In this document: positions 55,736 to 64,000 of the stretch, one piece after another
How the letters are laid out: each line of letters starts with the position of its first letter
How positions within the stretch are numbered: position 1 is the stretch's first letter
DNA from: Conyzicola lurida
GTDB taxonomy: Bacteria > Actinomycetota > Actinomycetes > Actinomycetales > Microbacteriaceae
Length of the DNA stretch: 64,000 nucleotides
NCBI RefSeq assembly: GCF_014204935.1
Contig: NZ_JACHMJ010000001.1
Location: 558,001-622,000, forward strand
Direction: 5' to 3'
Made by a program: the position numbers and the translations under genes
The notes under the pieces: model-generated
Database searches by the model: none
Seen by the model: only the letters and a program-made list of their open reading frames with translations
What the model was told of the DNA's origin: nothing

Positions 55736-57052
55736 ATGTTCACGTTTTCCAGGCGTGTACTGGGTGCGGCCGTGGCCGTCGCTCTGGTCTCTGGAGGGCT
55801 GACCGTCGCCGACGCGACGGGAGTGCAGGCAGCGCCCGGCGATCCGCTCTCTTTCTCCATCAGCGCATCTCCCGCGGCGGGCTTCAGTGCCGGCCAACAG
55901 ATCACATTCACGTTCACCGCGACGAATTCGAGCGGGGCGGTTCTCGACTTTCCGGCGTCGGCCGCGGTCAGGGCCGTCTACGAGGGGCAGTCCGCGAGCC
56001 CGGCGCCGCCGTCGACCGGGTGCCAGCCGGGGGACTCGTTCGCCTACGCCACGTATTCGTTGGTGGAGTACAACTTCGACCTGCCGGACACCCTGGCGGC
56101 GGGCGCCTCGCTCACCTGCCAGATCAGCTACCCGGCCACCGCGTGGGACGTCTCGCATGGCGGAGCCTGGACCCGAGTGCACTACGAGCCCGACACGGCG
56201 TCGGGGGAGTGGGCGCCGGGTTGGGCGTGGAGGACGATCTCTGCGACGAGCCCCGCGAGTCCGGGGGTCTGGTTCTCGGGCACCCCGACGGTCGGGCAGA
56301 AGGTCTTCGCTCTCGAGGGCGGGTATTGGGGCGAATGGAACACGGCCACCACGTGGCAGTGGTACCGCGACGGGGTCGCCATCGTCGGTGGAACTCAAGA
56401 CGAGTACATCATTGCCTCGGCGGACGCGGGCACGATCCTTAGTGCGACGATCGGCGGCCTGAATTACGAAGACGGCAGCGTCATCACGCAGTCGGGAACC
56501 ATGACCCAGCGGGTTGTGCGCCCGATGTCGGCCCCGACGCCCGGAATCTACGGCACCGCGCAGGTCGGCGGCATCCTCACGGCGACGACGGGCACGTGGC
56601 GACCCGCGGCAGCGCTGACCTACCAGTGGTTCGCGTCGGGGGTGCCGATCGCTGGCGCCACGGCGAAGACGTTCACGGTCACGCAGGCGCAGCACGGCAC
56701 TCTCATCACCGTGGCGGTCACCGGCACGCTGGACGGGTACGCGACGCTCACCAAGACGTCGGGGCACACGTCGAGAATCGTCGGCACGCTGTTCGGTCCG
56801 ACCCCGGGGGTCTACGGCACGCCTAAAGTGGGGCGCCCATTGACTGCGGTGGTCGGAACGTGGACGCCCGGCACGACACTCGCGTACCAGTGGTTCGCTG
56901 GTGGAGTCGCGGTCTGGGGCGCGACGGCCAAGACGTTCACGCCCACGGCGGCGCAGGTCGGCAAGGTGATGGCCGTCAAGGTCACCGGGACGCAGACCGG
57001 CTACGCCAAGCTGACGAAGACGAGCGCGCCGAGCGCGAAGGTGGTGCGGTAG
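55736..57052 (+). CDS. Secreted protein with Ig-like repeats
   Basis: 438 residues. A signal peptide (MFTFSRRVLGAAVAVALVSGG, cleavage near VQAAP) leads to an N-terminal domain of about 150 residues with two Cys. Three tandem domains of about 85-90 residues follow, each of the pattern GTPxVGxxLxAxxGTW...YQWFAxGxxIxGATAKTFTxTxAQxG...VTGTxxGY. The last two are nearly identical in layout, suggesting recent duplication. Such repeats are common in actinobacterial surface and extracellular proteins as adhesion or spacer modules. No sortase motif or anchor is visible, so it is probably released. Confidence 0.78.
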   Translation: MFTFSRRVLGAAVAVALVSGGLTVADATGVQAAPGDPLSFSISASPAAGFSAGQQITFTFTATNSSGAVLDFPASAAVRAVYEGQSASPAPPSTGCQPGDSFAYATYSLVEYNFDLPDTLAAGASLTCQISYPATAWDVSHGGAWTRVHYEPDTASGEWAPGWAWRTISATSPASPGVWFSGTPTVGQKVFALEGGYWGEWNTATTWQWYRDGVAIVGGTQDEYIIASADAGTILSATIGGLNYEDGSVITQSGTMTQRVVRPMSAPTPGIYGTAQVGGILTATTGTWRPAAALTYQWFASGVPIAGATAKTFTVTQAQHGTLITVAVTGTLDGYATLTKTSGHTSRIVGTLFGPTPGVYGTPKVGRPLTAVVGTWTPGTTLAYQWFAGGVAVWGATAKTFTPTAAQVGKVMAVKVTGTQTGYAKLTKTSAPSAKVVR

Positions 57053-57083
57053 CCGTCATCTCCGCGGGCGCGAGAAGGGATGA

Positions 57084-57089
57084 CAGGAT
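57084..57089 (+). promoter_or_regulatory. -10 box CAGGAT for mazG
   Basis: CAGGAT, 6 bases (GGACGC), then the ATG at 57096. Confidence 0.45.
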
Positions 57090-57095
57090 GGACGC

Positions 57096-57854
57096 ATGAC
57101 TGAAGCCACGCGGCATCCCAAACTCGAAGAATTGATCGCGGTACTCGAGAAGCTGCGCGCGCCCGGGGGCTGCGCCTGGGACGCCGAGCAGACCCACGAG
57201 TCGCTCGTCACGTACCTCGTTGAGGAGACGTACGAGCTCGTCGACGCGATCGAGCGCGGCAATCGCGACGAGATGATCGAAGAGCTCGGCGACGTGCTCT
57301 ACCAGGTCGTTTTCCACAGCGACATCGCCGCTCACACCCCGGGCGAAGAATTCACCCTCGAGGATGTCGCGGCGCACATGACCGCGAAGATGATCGGCCG
57401 CCACCCGCACGTTTTCGGCACTGATTCTGAGAAGGACTCCCTCAATATCCAGACCGGCTCGGATGTCAGCGGCATGTGGGACGAGTTGAAGAAGGCCGAC
57501 AAGGGCGGGCGCACGAGCGTGCTCGACGGGATCCCGCAGGGCATGCCCGCGCTCGCGCTCGCCGACAAGGTGCTCGGTCGCGCCGAAAAGATCGGCATTC
57601 TCGACGCTTCCGCGCCCGCCGCTCTGCCCCTCGGATCGGAGGAGGAACTCGGGGGAGTGCTCCTCGCGATCGTGACCTCCGCACGGGCGGCCGGTCTCGA
57701 TTCGGAGCGCGCCCTGCGAACGGTCCTGCGTGAGTTGCAAGACGAGATTCGGGATGTCGAAAAGGATCCATCGCTCCTGGACGGGATCGACGCCGGGGTC
57801 ATCGGGGTGCCTGCGGAGACGTCTGCGCCTTCTTCGACTGCTTCGCCTGAGTAG
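57096..57854 (+). CDS. mazG: Nucleoside triphosphate pyrophosphohydrolase MazG
   Basis: 252 residues. It hydrolyses NTPs/dNTPs to monophosphates, cleaning the pool. The first MazG module has GGCAWDAEQTHESLVTYLVEETYELVDAIERG with metal-binding EExxE-type residues and EELGDVLYQVVFHS. The second, poorer module is around ALADKVLGRAEKIG. A mycobacterial-like Ala/Ser-rich tail (VPAETSAPSSTASPE) ends the protein. It is the only obvious member of its transcript. Confidence 0.93.
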   Translation: MTEATRHPKLEELIAVLEKLRAPGGCAWDAEQTHESLVTYLVEETYELVDAIERGNRDEMIEELGDVLYQVVFHSDIAAHTPGEEFTLEDVAAHMTAKMIGRHPHVFGTDSEKDSLNIQTGSDVSGMWDELKKADKGGRTSVLDGIPQGMPALALADKVLGRAEKIGILDASAPAALPLGSEEELGGVLLAIVTSARAAGLDSERALRTVLRELQDEIRDVEKDPSLLDGIDAGVIGVPAETSAPSSTASPE

Positions 57855-58071
57855 GGCGCTTTTTCTTCTCGTCTCGGCGTCTCTTGTTTTCGCTTTTCGA
57901 CCTCGCCCGCTTCTCCACTCTCATCGGCGAACTCTCCATCTCGCCACCTCTCTATCTCTCCATCTCTCCATCTCCCATAACCTCCGTCCCCGTCTCTCCA
58001 GGGGGCCTCGTCTCCTCTCCTCCACTTCTCCACAGCGGCGTACTTTTCTGCACCGGTTCGCGTCTTTTCTC
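57855..58071. other. Polypyrimidine tract with mirror repeat
   Basis: About 210 bases that are almost all C and T on the plus strand, with recurring CTCTCCATCT units (57930-57980). CTCTCTATCTCTC (near 57950) is an exact mirror repeat, a sequence type able to form triplex DNA. No gene is supported here. Confidence 0.7.
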
Positions 58072-58087
58072 TCGAACGTGTGTTCGA
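58072..58087 (+). promoter_or_regulatory. SOS (LexA) box
   Basis: TCGAAC-GTGT-GTTCGA matches the Gram-positive/mycobacterial LexA box in both arms without mismatch. It lies 18 bases before the ATG of the HNH gene. Confidence 0.75.
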
Positions 58088-58105
58088 TTCTGGGAAAATT
58101 GATGC

Positions 58106-59540
58106 ATGTCAGAGACGCTCGCAACCCAGTTCGCTACCGCGGTGGCGGCGTTGTCTGCGGTGCCGACTTCCGTCTCGGTTTTCCGTGCGCTGGATGACGC
58201 GGCTCTCGTCTCGGTCGGTGGCAGCACCGCGGAGCTGAAGCGTCTCGCGGACACGCTGCTCGCGGTGGTGGCGGGGGAGATCGCATCCCGGTCGACGCGT
58301 TCTCATGGGCACGACGGGCTGGCGCAGCGGTCGGGGTACCGGTCACCGGAAGAGTTCGTCAAAGCGACCACCGGGGCTACCGGGCGGGAAGCGGTCACGG
58401 CGGTGCGGGTGGGGCGCATGGTGCGGGAGGCGGCGCTGGACGGGACGCCCGACCCGGCTACCGGCTCGGTGTTCTCGTCGGCGGAGCCGTGGTTGGTGCC
58501 GGTGGCGACCGCGGTCGCGGCCGGCACGCTCTCGGTGGCTGGCGCGGATGCGATCCGGGCGGGGCTCGGGGTGCCGACCGAGAATGTGCCTTCCGCGGCC
58601 CTCTCCGAGGCCGCTTCCACTCTCGTCGCGGAGGCCGCGACTCTCGACCCGGACCGTCTGCAACGGCAGGCCCGTGAACTGCGGGACGACTTGGACGAGG
58701 CGGGGATCGCCGACCGGGAACGTGAGCGGTTCGAGGCACGGTCGCTCAAGCACTACCGGCTGTCGAACGGGATGGGCAGTCTGGTCTGGGATCTCGATCC
58801 CGAGTCGTACGCGGTGGTCACGGAGCTGTACGACCGGGCGACGTCGCCGAAGCGGGGTGTCCGGTTCGTGAGCGGCCCGCATCAGGAGACCGCCGACCGC
58901 ATCCTCAACGATCCGCGCAGTATCGAACAGCTCGCTTCCGACACTCTGCTCGGCCTGCTGCAGGCCGGCGCCTCGACGGACTCCGCCGAGCTGTTGGGCG
59001 ACGGAGGCGCGGCGATCCGGGTCCTCGTCACCGCTCCCACTCTGGAATCCCGCACCGGCCACGGGCGGATCGAAGGCTCGCCCGACCCGGTCTCCATCGA
59101 GACCGTGGAACGGCTGGTCTGCAACGGGACCACCACCGCGGTGGTCTTCGACGACACCGGGCAGCCGCTCGACGTGGGTCGCGAACAACGGTTCTTCACC
59201 CGGAAACAACGCATCGCCCTGACGGTGAGGGACGGTGGTTGCCGGTTCGGGGCCTGCGACCGGCCGCCGTCGATGGCCGAGGCCCATCACATCCACCACT
59301 GGGCCAGGGACGGAGGACGGACGGACGTCAAGGACGGGATCCTGCTGTGCAAGTTCCACCACCTGCTGATGCATAATAACGGGTGGGAAATCGAACGGGA
59401 GGGGTCTGATTACTACCTGATCCCGCCGACCGACATCGACCCGCAACAGCGCCGCACCCTGATGCCGTCTAAGAGCGCGGCAATGCGCGACCTGCAGCGC
59501 GAACTGGCACCGCACCCCCGGCTGGAGGGAGCGCCAACAT

Positions 59541-59542
<2 letters not shown>
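58106..59542 (+). CDS. HNH endonuclease of the DUF222 / 13E12 family, SOS-controlled
   Basis: 478 residues. A long helical DUF222 region (about 1-330, Ala/Glu/Asp-rich) precedes the HNH nuclease motif CRFGACDRPPSMAEAHHIHHWARDGGRTDVKDGILLCKFHHLLMHNNGW, with the zinc Cys pair and catalytic His. Members of this family occur in many copies in Actinobacteria, some linked to phage attachment sites. The LexA box 18 bases upstream indicates DNA-damage induction. The stop codon opens a GAGCAC hexanucleotide run. Confidence 0.92.
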
Positions 59543-59600
<58 letters not shown>

Positions 59601-59806
59601 CCGGACCCGACCTTCAGCTGTAGCTCTGGAACTGTCACGTGATTCTCTGGCTAGCCACGTGTATCTCGATCCTTGCTGCCCTAAACCCGCGTTCTCGCTT
59701 TCCACGGTCGCTCGCACGGCCCTGCCCACGCCGTTTCAGAGCGACCGTCCACGTGACCTATTCATCCGTGCTGACATGAATCCGAAACTCGGATGTCCAG
59801 CGGCGG

Positions 59807-60862
59807 CTATGCGACCCGACTGCCCTTCGGCAGGCGACCGGTCGGAGTGTTCGTGCGCGACCACGCCCAGATCAAGGCACCGGCCGCGAGCGCCAAATGG
59901 AGAACCAGCCCCACGAACCACCCGGGCACCGTCGAGTCGATGACCTCGCGCGCTGAGGGAATGTTCTCGACCTCGCGGGAGCACTCGTCATAGTAGGTGT
60001 CGCTCGGCGGGATTTGCACTTGGCGCACGCTGTACTTGATCGACCCGAAGAGGTCCTGCGGATAGCCCGCCTGGTCGTAGGTCGTCGGTACGGCGTCCGC
60101 GAGCAGAACGTACGGGTTCGCTACGAGCACGCCCCAGAACAGATCGAAGCGCGGAGCCTGACTCTCGTAGAACTCGGGGTCGGCGCACTCCGTAGCCCGA
60201 CCCTGGCTGTCGTAGTCGACACCGTAGATGTAGGTCGTGGTGGTGGTCGTCTGCACGGCGAGCCCGCCGAGACCGAAGGCAATCAGAGTGCCCACGCTGA
60301 GCGCGGCCACCGTGAGGTAGGTGAGAACGATGGAGAACAGGGGACGGGTCAGGATGCCGGACAGCCCGACACCGATCGCCGCGACCACACCCAGCTCGAC
60401 GGCGAGCACCAGCGTCGACACGAGTACCGTCACCGGGCTGAGTCCGCCGAGGAAAGAGGCGTAGAGGATGAACGGCAGCGACACCACGAGGAAGGCAAGC
60501 GCCGTGATCCAGGCCGCGACGAACTTGCCGAGCACAAGCTGCCACGTGCTGATCAGCGTGATCTGCGTCGTGGCGAGCGTGCCGGCGTCACGGTCGCCGT
60601 TGATCGCGTTCCCGCTGAGCGCGGGCGCCACGAGAGTACCGAGAAGGAGGACGAAATAGATGATCGCCGAGTAGACACCCGCACCGGCCGCATCGCCCAG
60701 ATTGCTTTCGCCGAAACCTGCGTAGGCGATCGTCAGCAGCACGGTCACGATCGCCAGAATCACCACATACGAGCCGAGCAGTACATATGACGAGACGCCT
60801 CGCACGCGCTGGCGCAGCTCGAGAGTCAGGATCACCCAGATACCAGAGAGGAAGGTGCTCAT
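59807..60862 (-). CDS. ABC-2-type transporter permease
   Basis: 351 residues, six membrane segments with the charged motif GNAINGDRDAGTLATTQI typical of ABC-2 permeases. Between segments 5 and 6 lies a large extracytoplasmic domain (about residues 215-310) with Cys residues (ATECADPEF, DECSREVE) and Tyr runs. It works with the ATPase gene upstream, coupled by an ATGA overlap. Cargo unknown; candidates are lipids or small peptides. Rather like antibiotic-exporter permeases. Confidence 0.85.
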   Translation of the reverse strand: MSTFLSGIWVILTLELRQRVRGVSSYVLLGSYVVILAIVTVLLTIAYAGFGESNLGDAAGAGVYSAIIYFVLLLGTLVAPALSGNAINGDRDAGTLATTQITLISTWQLVLGKFVAAWITALAFLVVSLPFILYASFLGGLSPVTVLVSTLVLAVELGVVAAIGVGLSGILTRPLFSIVLTYLTVAALSVGTLIAFGLGGLAVQTTTTTTYIYGVDYDSQGRATECADPEFYESQAPRFDLFWGVLVANPYVLLADAVPTTYDQAGYPQDLFGSIKYSVRQVQIPPSDTYYDECSREVENIPSAREVIDSTVPGWFVGLVLHLALAAGALIWAWSRTNTPTGRLPKGSRVA

Positions 60863-61788
60863 CGGTTGGCTCCCTTACTGAGATCGAGGAACGTGTGTTC
60901 CAAGTCGCCGACAGCCGGCGCGAACGTGCTGATCGCAACACCCGAACCGACAAGGGCGGTAAGCAGGTCGGATGCCGCCGCCTCACCACCGAGCGGAGTC
61001 AGCACCTCGAGCCGGTCCCGGGTGATCGCCCCCGGCGGCACGCCGTGGTCGAGCAGCGCCCGTTCCAGAGCGCCACCGTCCGCTGCCTTGATGCGCCAGA
61101 GGCGTTGCGTGAGACGGGATGCGGCCATGCTCTCGTCCGACGCGGTGACCCCGGCGCCGATGTACACGGCGGTGTCGGCCATTTCGTCGAGTTCCGACAG
61201 CACGTGACTCGACACCAGGATCGTCTTGCCCTCGCCGGCCAAGCGGCGCACCAGAGTGCGGAGGTCCACCCGCGCAGCCGGGTCGAGGCCCGACGCCGGC
61301 TCGTCGAGCAACAACACCGAGGGGTCGTGCACGAGTGCCCGCGCGAGACTGAGACGCTGCTTCTGGCCGCGCGACAGCACCCGGGTCGGCTGGTCGGCGA
61401 GGTGGTCAAGACCGACCACGGTCAACAACTCGGCGGCACGCGCGGCCGAGGCTGCGGCATCCATCGCGTAGAGACGGCCGGTGATCTCGAGGGTCGTGCG
61501 AACGTTGAGGGCGGCCCACGAGCCCAGCACGTCGGGCATCCAGCCGAGTTGGCGGCGCACGGCGGTGGTCTCGGTGAGCGGGTCGAAGCCGGCGATACGG
61601 ATCGTGCCGGTGTCGGGTTTTAGCAGCGACGCGAGCATGAGCATCAGCGTGGTCTTGCCGGAACCGTTCGGACCGATCAGCGCGGTGACGCTTCCGGCCT
61701 CGGCGGTGAAGCTCGCATCGCGGACCGCGTGCACCTCGCCGAACGACCGGCCGAGGTGCTCGACAACGATGCCATGATTTTTCGTCAT
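60859..61788 (-). CDS. ABC transporter ATP-binding protein
   Basis: 309 residues from the ATG at 61788. One nucleotide-binding domain: Walker A IGPNGSGKTTLMLML, signature LSRGQKQRLSLARAL, Walker B VLLLDEPASGLDPAARV and the His switch in VSSHVLSELDEMA. The signature has Arg (SRGQ) where SGGQ is usual. A C-terminal domain of about 90 residues follows, as in bacitracin/lantibiotic-type exporters. A TACTCT box lies 6 bases before the ATG. Pair with the permease is certain, cargo is not. Confidence 0.9.
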   Translation of the reverse strand: MTKNHGIVVEHLGRSFGEVHAVRDASFTAEAGSVTALIGPNGSGKTTLMLMLASLLKPDTGTIRIAGFDPLTETTAVRRQLGWMPDVLGSWAALNVRTTLEITGRLYAMDAAASAARAAELLTVVGLDHLADQPTRVLSRGQKQRLSLARALVHDPSVLLLDEPASGLDPAARVDLRTLVRRLAGEGKTILVSSHVLSELDEMADTAVYIGAGVTASDESMAASRLTQRLWRIKAADGGALERALLDHGVPPGAITRDRLEVLTPLGGEAAASDLLTALVGSGVAISTFAPAVGDLEHTFLDLSKGANR

Positions 61789-61794
61789 CTCACC

Positions 61795-61800
61795 AGAGTA
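61795..61800 (-). promoter_or_regulatory. -10 box TACTCT for the ABC ATPase
   Basis: TACTCT, 6 bases (GGTGAG), then the ATG at 61788. Confidence 0.5.
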
Positions 61801-61858
61801 GGTGGCCGGTCCCGTCGCCGCGTCAACCGCGAGGATGAGCGCGCACCGCCGCAACTGA

Positions 61859-61864
61859 CACAAT
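61859..61864 (+). promoter_or_regulatory. -10 box CACAAT for hisS
   Basis: CACAAT, 6 bases (CGATGT), then the ATG at 61871. Confidence 0.4.
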
Positions 61865-61870
61865 CGATGT

Positions 61871-63166
61871 ATGGCTTTCCCCGTTGTTAACGCCCCGCGC
61901 GGCATGCGCGACTTCCTCCCCGCCGAGAAAGCGACGCGCGAGCGTGTGCTGGGCGTCATCCGCGAGAACTACCTCGCCCACGGTTTCGACGAGATCGAGA
62001 CCCCGGTGATGGAGGACAGCGACCGCCTGCACGCGGGCCTCGGCGGCGACAACGAGAAGCTCGCGTTCGGCGTGCTCAAGCGCGGCCTCACCACCGACGA
62101 CCTGCACCAGGCGACCGACGCGCTCGAACTCGCCGACCTCGGTCTGCGGTTCGACCTCACCGTTCCCCTCGCCCGCTTTTACGCGACCCACCGCGGAGAG
62201 CTGCCGAGGGTCTTCCGCGCCATCCAGATCGCCCCGGTCTGGCGTGCCGAGCGTCCGCAGAAGGGCCGCTACCGCCAGTTCGTCCAGTGCGACATCGACA
62301 TCATCGGCGAGCCCGGCCCGCTGGCCGAGGTCGAGCTGATCTCCGCGACCGCCGCGACCGTTCGCGCCCTCGGTATCGACGGCTGCAGCATCCGCATCAA
62401 CGACCGCCGCCTGCTCACCAGCATGCTGACCGTCCTCGGCTTCCCCGCGACGGAGCACTCCGCCGTCCTCATCACCGTCGACAAACTCGACAAGCTCGGC
62501 GTCGACGGCGTCATCGAAGAACTCAAGGACCGCGCCTTCCCGTCCGAGCCCGTGGCGGCGCTCGCCGACTTCTTGAAGCGCCCCGTGGCATCCATGGATC
62601 TCGGATTCGGCGAAGCCGGCATCCGTGCGTCCCTGCCCGAGGGCGTCGACGAAACCGCGATCACCGAACTCGCGGCCATCGGCGAGATGCTCGGCGAGGT
62701 CGACCGCGCGGTGCTCGAGTTCGACCCGTTCCTCGTGCGCGGCATGGGCTACTACACGGGCACGATCTTCGAGGTCACGCACCCCGAGTTCGGGTATTCG
62801 CTCGGCGGCGGCGGACGCTACGACGGCATGATCGGCCGTTTTTTGGGCACGGATGTCGCAGCCGCCGGCTTCTCCCTCGGCTTCGAGCGCTTGGTCGACC
62901 TCGTCGATCTTCCCGACGCCCTGGGTGCCGACGCGACCGCGCTGCTCTACGACGACCGCATCGCCCCGGCCACGCTGCTGGCGCTCAAGTCGGCCCTCAT
63001 CGCGGCTGGCAAACGCGTGCGACTCGAGCGCAGCACCAAGAACACGCGCGTGCTGCTCGACCAGCTGGCGGCGTCCGAGTTCCGCCGGGTTGCCACGGTG
63101 AAGCCCGACACCACGACGATCGACGATCTAGAGTGGCGCGACCTGGCCCAGCCGACGCAGACGTAG
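61871..63166 (+). CDS. hisS: Histidyl-tRNA synthetase
   Basis: 431-residue class II synthetase. Motif 1 PRGMRDFLPAEKATRERVLGVI, motif 2 VFRAIQIAPVWRAERPQKGRYRQFVQCDIDIIG, motif 3 GGGGRYDGMIGRFLG. The His-A motif RGMGYYTGTIFEV is present. Length is standard. Gene neighbours (ABC exporter, partial gene) are not functionally tied to it. A palindromic repeat follows its stop. Confidence 0.95.
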   Translation: MAFPVVNAPRGMRDFLPAEKATRERVLGVIRENYLAHGFDEIETPVMEDSDRLHAGLGGDNEKLAFGVLKRGLTTDDLHQATDALELADLGLRFDLTVPLARFYATHRGELPRVFRAIQIAPVWRAERPQKGRYRQFVQCDIDIIGEPGPLAEVELISATAATVRALGIDGCSIRINDRRLLTSMLTVLGFPATEHSAVLITVDKLDKLGVDGVIEELKDRAFPSEPVAALADFLKRPVASMDLGFGEAGIRASLPEGVDETAITELAAIGEMLGEVDRAVLEFDPFLVRGMGYYTGTIFEVTHPEFGYSLGGGGRYDGMIGRFLGTDVAAAGFSLGFERLVDLVDLPDALGADATALLYDDRIAPATLLALKSALIAAGKRVRLERSTKNTRVLLDQLAASEFRRVATVKPDTTTIDDLEWRDLAQPTQT

Positions 63167-63203
63167 CGCTATCTGGCCGAGCTGACGCGGAAGCGGCGCG
63201 ACT

Positions 63204-63266
63204 CAAGCCAGCGCAGAAGTGTCAGAGATAGCCCTCGCGGACGCTCCGATAGCGCCATCTCTGACA
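63204..63266. repeat. Second copy of the dispersed palindromic repeat
   Basis: CAAGCCAGCGCAGAAG leads into TGTCAGAGAT, with ATCTCTGACA at the right end. It is the inverse orientation of the 3434-3494 copy; the inner stem is less perfect. Confidence 0.75.
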
Positions 63267-63348
63267 ATCGGGCCGCGCGAATACCAGCGCCTAGCCGCCC
63301 ACTGGCCACAGGGCTAGAGTATGCCTCACATCCAACGAGGAGGCGGCC

Positions 63349-64000
63349 ATGGCCTGGTTCAAGAAGAAGCCCACCGAACTCGAACGACTGGCCGGCATCG
63401 CCGACGACGTCCAACTCATCGCGATGCGCCGCTTCGGCGCCCGCGGCATGCCCGTCACCGTCCTCGATGGCACCTCGGGGCTGGACGCCGTGCTGACTAC
63501 CGCGTCCGGCGACCAGTACCCGCTGCACAACCTCATCTCCCGGGCGATCGCCGGCGACCTCGACGATGTGCCGCGCCTCGTCACCCACCACGTCGACGCT
63601 CTGGTCGACGCGGCGGCCGCGCCCAATTCCGACCAGCTCAGCGACGACGACTGGCTCGAGAACGTGCGTGTGCGCCTGATGCCCGCCGACGCCGCGACCG
63701 CCGTCGGCGCCGGCTACGCGCGCACTTTCGCCGGCGGACTCGTCGAGATGCTCTGCCTCGACTACCCGACGCACATCACCTACCTCTCCGACGCCGCGCT
63801 CGAGGGGCGCGATCCCGTCGAGCTCGCCGCCGCGGGCCGCGCCGCTGTGATCGCGGATCCCGTGGAGAACTCGCAGGAGATCGATCCGGGCATCTGGCTC
63901 GTCCAGGGCAATTCGCCGTACACCGCGACCAAGGCGCTGGCCTTCGAACACCTCGCCGGTTCCGCGCTGCCCGCCGCACCGCACGGCATCGTCTTCGGCG
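63349..64000 (+). CDS. Unknown protein, truncated by the window edge
   Basis: At least 217 codons from the ATG at 63349, which has GAGGAGG upstream; a TAGAGT box is at 63315-63320. The N-terminus MAWFKKKPTELERLAGIADDVQLIAMRRFGARGM is strongly basic. The rest has moderate Asp and Ala content and no membrane segment. It vaguely recalls proteins with DUF1444-like segments (VRVRLMPADA), not enough to name. No stop before 64000. Confidence 0.7.
   Translation, partial: MAWFKKKPTELERLAGIADDVQLIAMRRFGARGMPVTVLDGTSGLDAVLTTASGDQYPLHNLISRAIAGDLDDVPRLVTHHVDALVDAAAAPNSDQLSDDDWLENVRVRLMPADAATAVGAGYARTFAGGLVEMLCLDYPTHITYLSDAALEGRDPVELAAAGRAAVIADPVENSQEIDPGIWLVQGNSPYTATKALAFEHLAGSALPAAPHGIVFG

Noticed and set aside
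57332-58033. Minus-strand frame with RWRDGE repeats
   Set aside because: Product of the polypyrimidine tract; antisense to mazG.
59636-59755. Three CACGTG hexamers in 120 bases
   Set aside because: No spacing or context pattern; could be chance in a region without promoter.

Overview
The window is a 64 kb chromosomal segment from a high-GC Gram-positive bacterium, almost certainly an actinobacterium and most likely of the Microbacteriaceae. Three things point there: the strongly GC-rich codon use, the dispersed GGTCGCTGAGCCTGTCGAAG repeat family, and the many genes whose start codon lies 5-7 bases after a TANNNT box, as expected for leaderless transcripts. It is mostly housekeeping chromosome with no prophage, transposase or CRISPR array. 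Layout, 0-12.3 kb: a DUF255 thioredoxin-domain protein, a rhodanese sulfurtransferase, a small membrane protein, metY with a CoA-binding protein, a protein O-mannosyltransferase, then rsmI, metG, tatD-like, rsmA and ispE. 12.4-25.9 kb is the most unusual part. It holds two membrane-anchored sulfite-oxidase-fold molybdoenzymes (one fused to a cytochrome b561-like domain), two polyprenyl-type mannosyltransferases, a lipoprotein, a MOSC protein, and a tightly overlapping five-gene minus-strand unit (MTA phosphorylase, NAD-sugar epimerase, GT2, DUF2064/TIGR04282 transferase, SAM methyltransferase). That unit and an AbiEi/DUF559 gene are bounded by near-identical inverted repeats. 25.9-34 kb: ABC-F ATPase, MarR regulator, tRNA-Gln, glmU, prs, a CaiB/BaiF CoA-transferase. 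33.5-39.7 kb: a gluconate catabolism locus (gnd, gntK, gntP, gluconate 5-dehydrogenase, idonate-type dehydrogenase, FCD-type GntR) with visible GntR operators. 39.9-50.8 kb: rplY, pth (apparently with a CTG start), an epimerase, mfd, a pentapeptide-repeat protein, and phosphoketolase flanked by two related single-TM proteins, one of them frameshifted. 51-64 kb: GH51 arabinofuranosidase, a CPBP protease, an AT-richer MrcB-N/DUF3883 gene, a secreted Ig-like repeat protein, mazG, a LexA-boxed HNH/DUF222 endonuclease, an ABC-2 exporter, hisS and a partial gene at the right edge. Metabolically, gnd, gntK, gntP, phosphoketolase and arabinofuranosidase together suggest uptake of sugar acids and pentoses into the pentose-phosphate and phosphoketolase routes. 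Across the window the octamer GGATGCCG/CGGCATCC recurs about 30 times on the two strands, far above a base-composition estimate. REP-type repeats have also entered several coding regions in frame, always reading as VAExVEAP-like linkers.
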